The notes beneath the pieces are model-generated. The model was not told where the DNA came from. It made no database searches and worked only from the letters and a program-made list of their open reading frames with translations. Shown one piece after another: positions 41,115 to 41,911 of a DNA stretch of 41,911 bases (its first letter is position 1; each line of letters opens with the position of its first letter). Both the position numbers and the translations under genes were made by a program. This DNA comes from Flavobacteriia bacterium. GTDB taxonomy: Bacteria; Bacteroidota; Bacteroidia; Flavobacteriales_D; Crocinitomicaceae. The DNA is taken from contig RFQZ01000025.1 of assembly GCA_009924735.1 (NCBI GenBank), positions 1 to 41,911 of the forward strand, read 5' to 3'.

Positions 41115-41911
41115 ATGCGTACTTGCCTACTGGTTTTCATTTTCTTCATGTTCGGATTGAACACAATCACCAAAGCCCAAAACGGAAGCGTAGGCCAACC
41201 GTTTACTTCCCTCGGACAAGCCCAAAACGTTGCTTCAGACGGCGTGTATTATTTCTCATTGTCTGGAACGACCTTCAGTACCTATGTTCGAGTTGGTGGC
41301 TGGGTGCAAGTAGCCATTGACTTTCGACCGAACGGAGGAAATCTTCCGCAATCCAATGCACTAAACAATACAGTTCGTGGTATTCTTACCCCCGCTGCGC
41401 TGAGCACGCTCGGAAGTGCAACCGTAACCCGAGTACTCACGAGCAATGGTCAATTGGATGTTCAAAACACCCGACCTGGAATTATTACCCGAATTGTAAA
41501 CAACCAAACCCTTTTGGCTACACCTGCAGACAACACCGACAACAATACCAATTGGACCGGAACCAACACGGTTGCAGGACAATTTATAAACTATGGCAAC
41601 ACCACCGCTTATGGACTAAATCAAAACATTTTTCATGCAGGAAATAATGGAGATGGGATCCATTGGATTCCATATTTTACACTTCACATGATCAACAACA
41701 ATGTGGGACAAATCCCAAATGGGGCATATTTTCAATTGATGGTTCGTGCACCCATGGTGGCCGTTGTTTCGGGACCTGTAATTAATACCCAACCGTCAAC
41801 ATCGGCTCAATCCGTCTGTTTAAATGCAGCAATCAATGCATTGAGTGTTTCCGCTACCAGCCCCAATGGCAGTGCGATTACGTACCAATGGTACAGCAAC
41901 GCAAGTGCTTC
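41115..41911 (+). CDS. Exported Ig-like domain protein, partial at the right edge
   Basis: The frame is open from the ATG at 41115 to the end of the window (265 codons). A signal peptide is clear (MRTCLLVFIFFMFGLNTITK, then AQNG). The middle has many Thr, Asn and Gly residues and alternating strands. The last part (NTQPSTSAQSVCLNAAINAL, then ITYQWYSN) is the repeat unit of Bacteroidota Ig-like adhesins, which normally continues as many copies to a T9SS sorting tail. The protein is therefore probably a large secreted adhesin-like protein whose rest lies outside the window. Confidence 0.78.
   Translation, partial: MRTCLLVFIFFMFGLNTITKAQNGSVGQPFTSLGQAQNVASDGVYYFSLSGTTFSTYVRVGGWVQVAIDFRPNGGNLPQSNALNNTVRGILTPAALSTLGSATVTRVLTSNGQLDVQNTRPGIITRIVNNQTLLATPADNTDNNTNWTGTNTVAGQFINYGNTTAYGLNQNIFHAGNNGDGIHWIPYFTLHMINNNVGQIPNGAYFQLMVRAPMVAVVSGPVINTQPSTSAQSVCLNAAINALSVSATSPNGSAITYQWYSNASA

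Noticed and set aside
41361..41582. 73-codon minus-strand frame near the right edge
   Set aside because: Antisense to the clear exported plus-strand gene starting at 41115.
1..41911. tRNA, rRNA, CRISPR array, transposase or toxin-antitoxin pair
   Set aside because: Looked for by motif and by eye on both strands and none was found; a short tRNA cannot be fully excluded without a search program.

Overview
The window looks like a chromosomal segment of a Bacteroidota bacterium, most likely Flavobacteriales. The signs are type IX secretion (T9SS) sorting tails on secreted proteins, a fused alpha/beta 2-oxoacid dehydrogenase E1, several boxes matching the Bacteroidota TAnnTTTG -7 promoter motif, weak ribosome binding sites and moderate GC. 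Assignment below order level is not possible from this sequence alone. The first ~1.6 kb is different: it is much more AT-rich and carries a gene that resembles proteins of nucleocytoplasmic large DNA viruses more than bacterial ones. It is either a foreign island or a contig join.

Layout. 1-1666: a partial AT-rich ORF, a GIY-YIG/GRF zinc-finger protein, and a 631-bp gene-free stretch rich in inverted repeats. 1667-7282 (+): rarA, an overlapping LpxL-type acyltransferase, and a large secreted Asp-box protein with a T9SS type A tail. 7286-10558 (-): a WcaJ-type sugar-phosphate transferase, a coupled lipoprotein and a Gfo/Idh/MocA oxidoreductase. 10569-13805 (-): a clean terminator preceded by thrS-infC-rpmI-rplT. 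13844-17588 (-): an XRE/S24 regulator and a coupled pair (WG-repeat protein, TonB-like protein). 17645-22815: an Asp/Asn hydroxylase-fold enzyme (+) facing a six-gene minus-strand cassette (KASIII, ACP, KASIII, SDR, GT2, GNAT). This cassette is the best candidate for an uncharacterised pathway, probably making and attaching an acyl group to a surface glycan. 22927-25676 (+): a small secreted protein coupled to a large secreted protein whose T9SS type B tail is cut short. 25659-27915 (-): an MsrB-MsrA lipoprotein, a YhhQ-type transporter and a NlpC/P60 hydrolase. 27960-28304 (+): a MerR-like regulator. 28291-35934 (-): a DUF1295 protein, a thioesterase, MscS, Ppx/GppA, an ABC exporter pair, a CPBP protease, a broken dnaJ and grpE. 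36046-41032: cutC (-), fused E1 and a thioredoxin-like protein (+), and a membrane AraC regulator (-). 41115-end (+): the start of another secreted Ig-like protein.

Most genes are tightly packed, with 4-40 bp overlaps indicating translational coupling. Two genes are visibly damaged. dnaJ has lost its zinc-finger region and has a frame change. The secreted protein ending at 25676 loses its sorting domain exactly at the msrBA stop codon. No tRNA, rRNA, CRISPR array, transposase or integrase was recognised.
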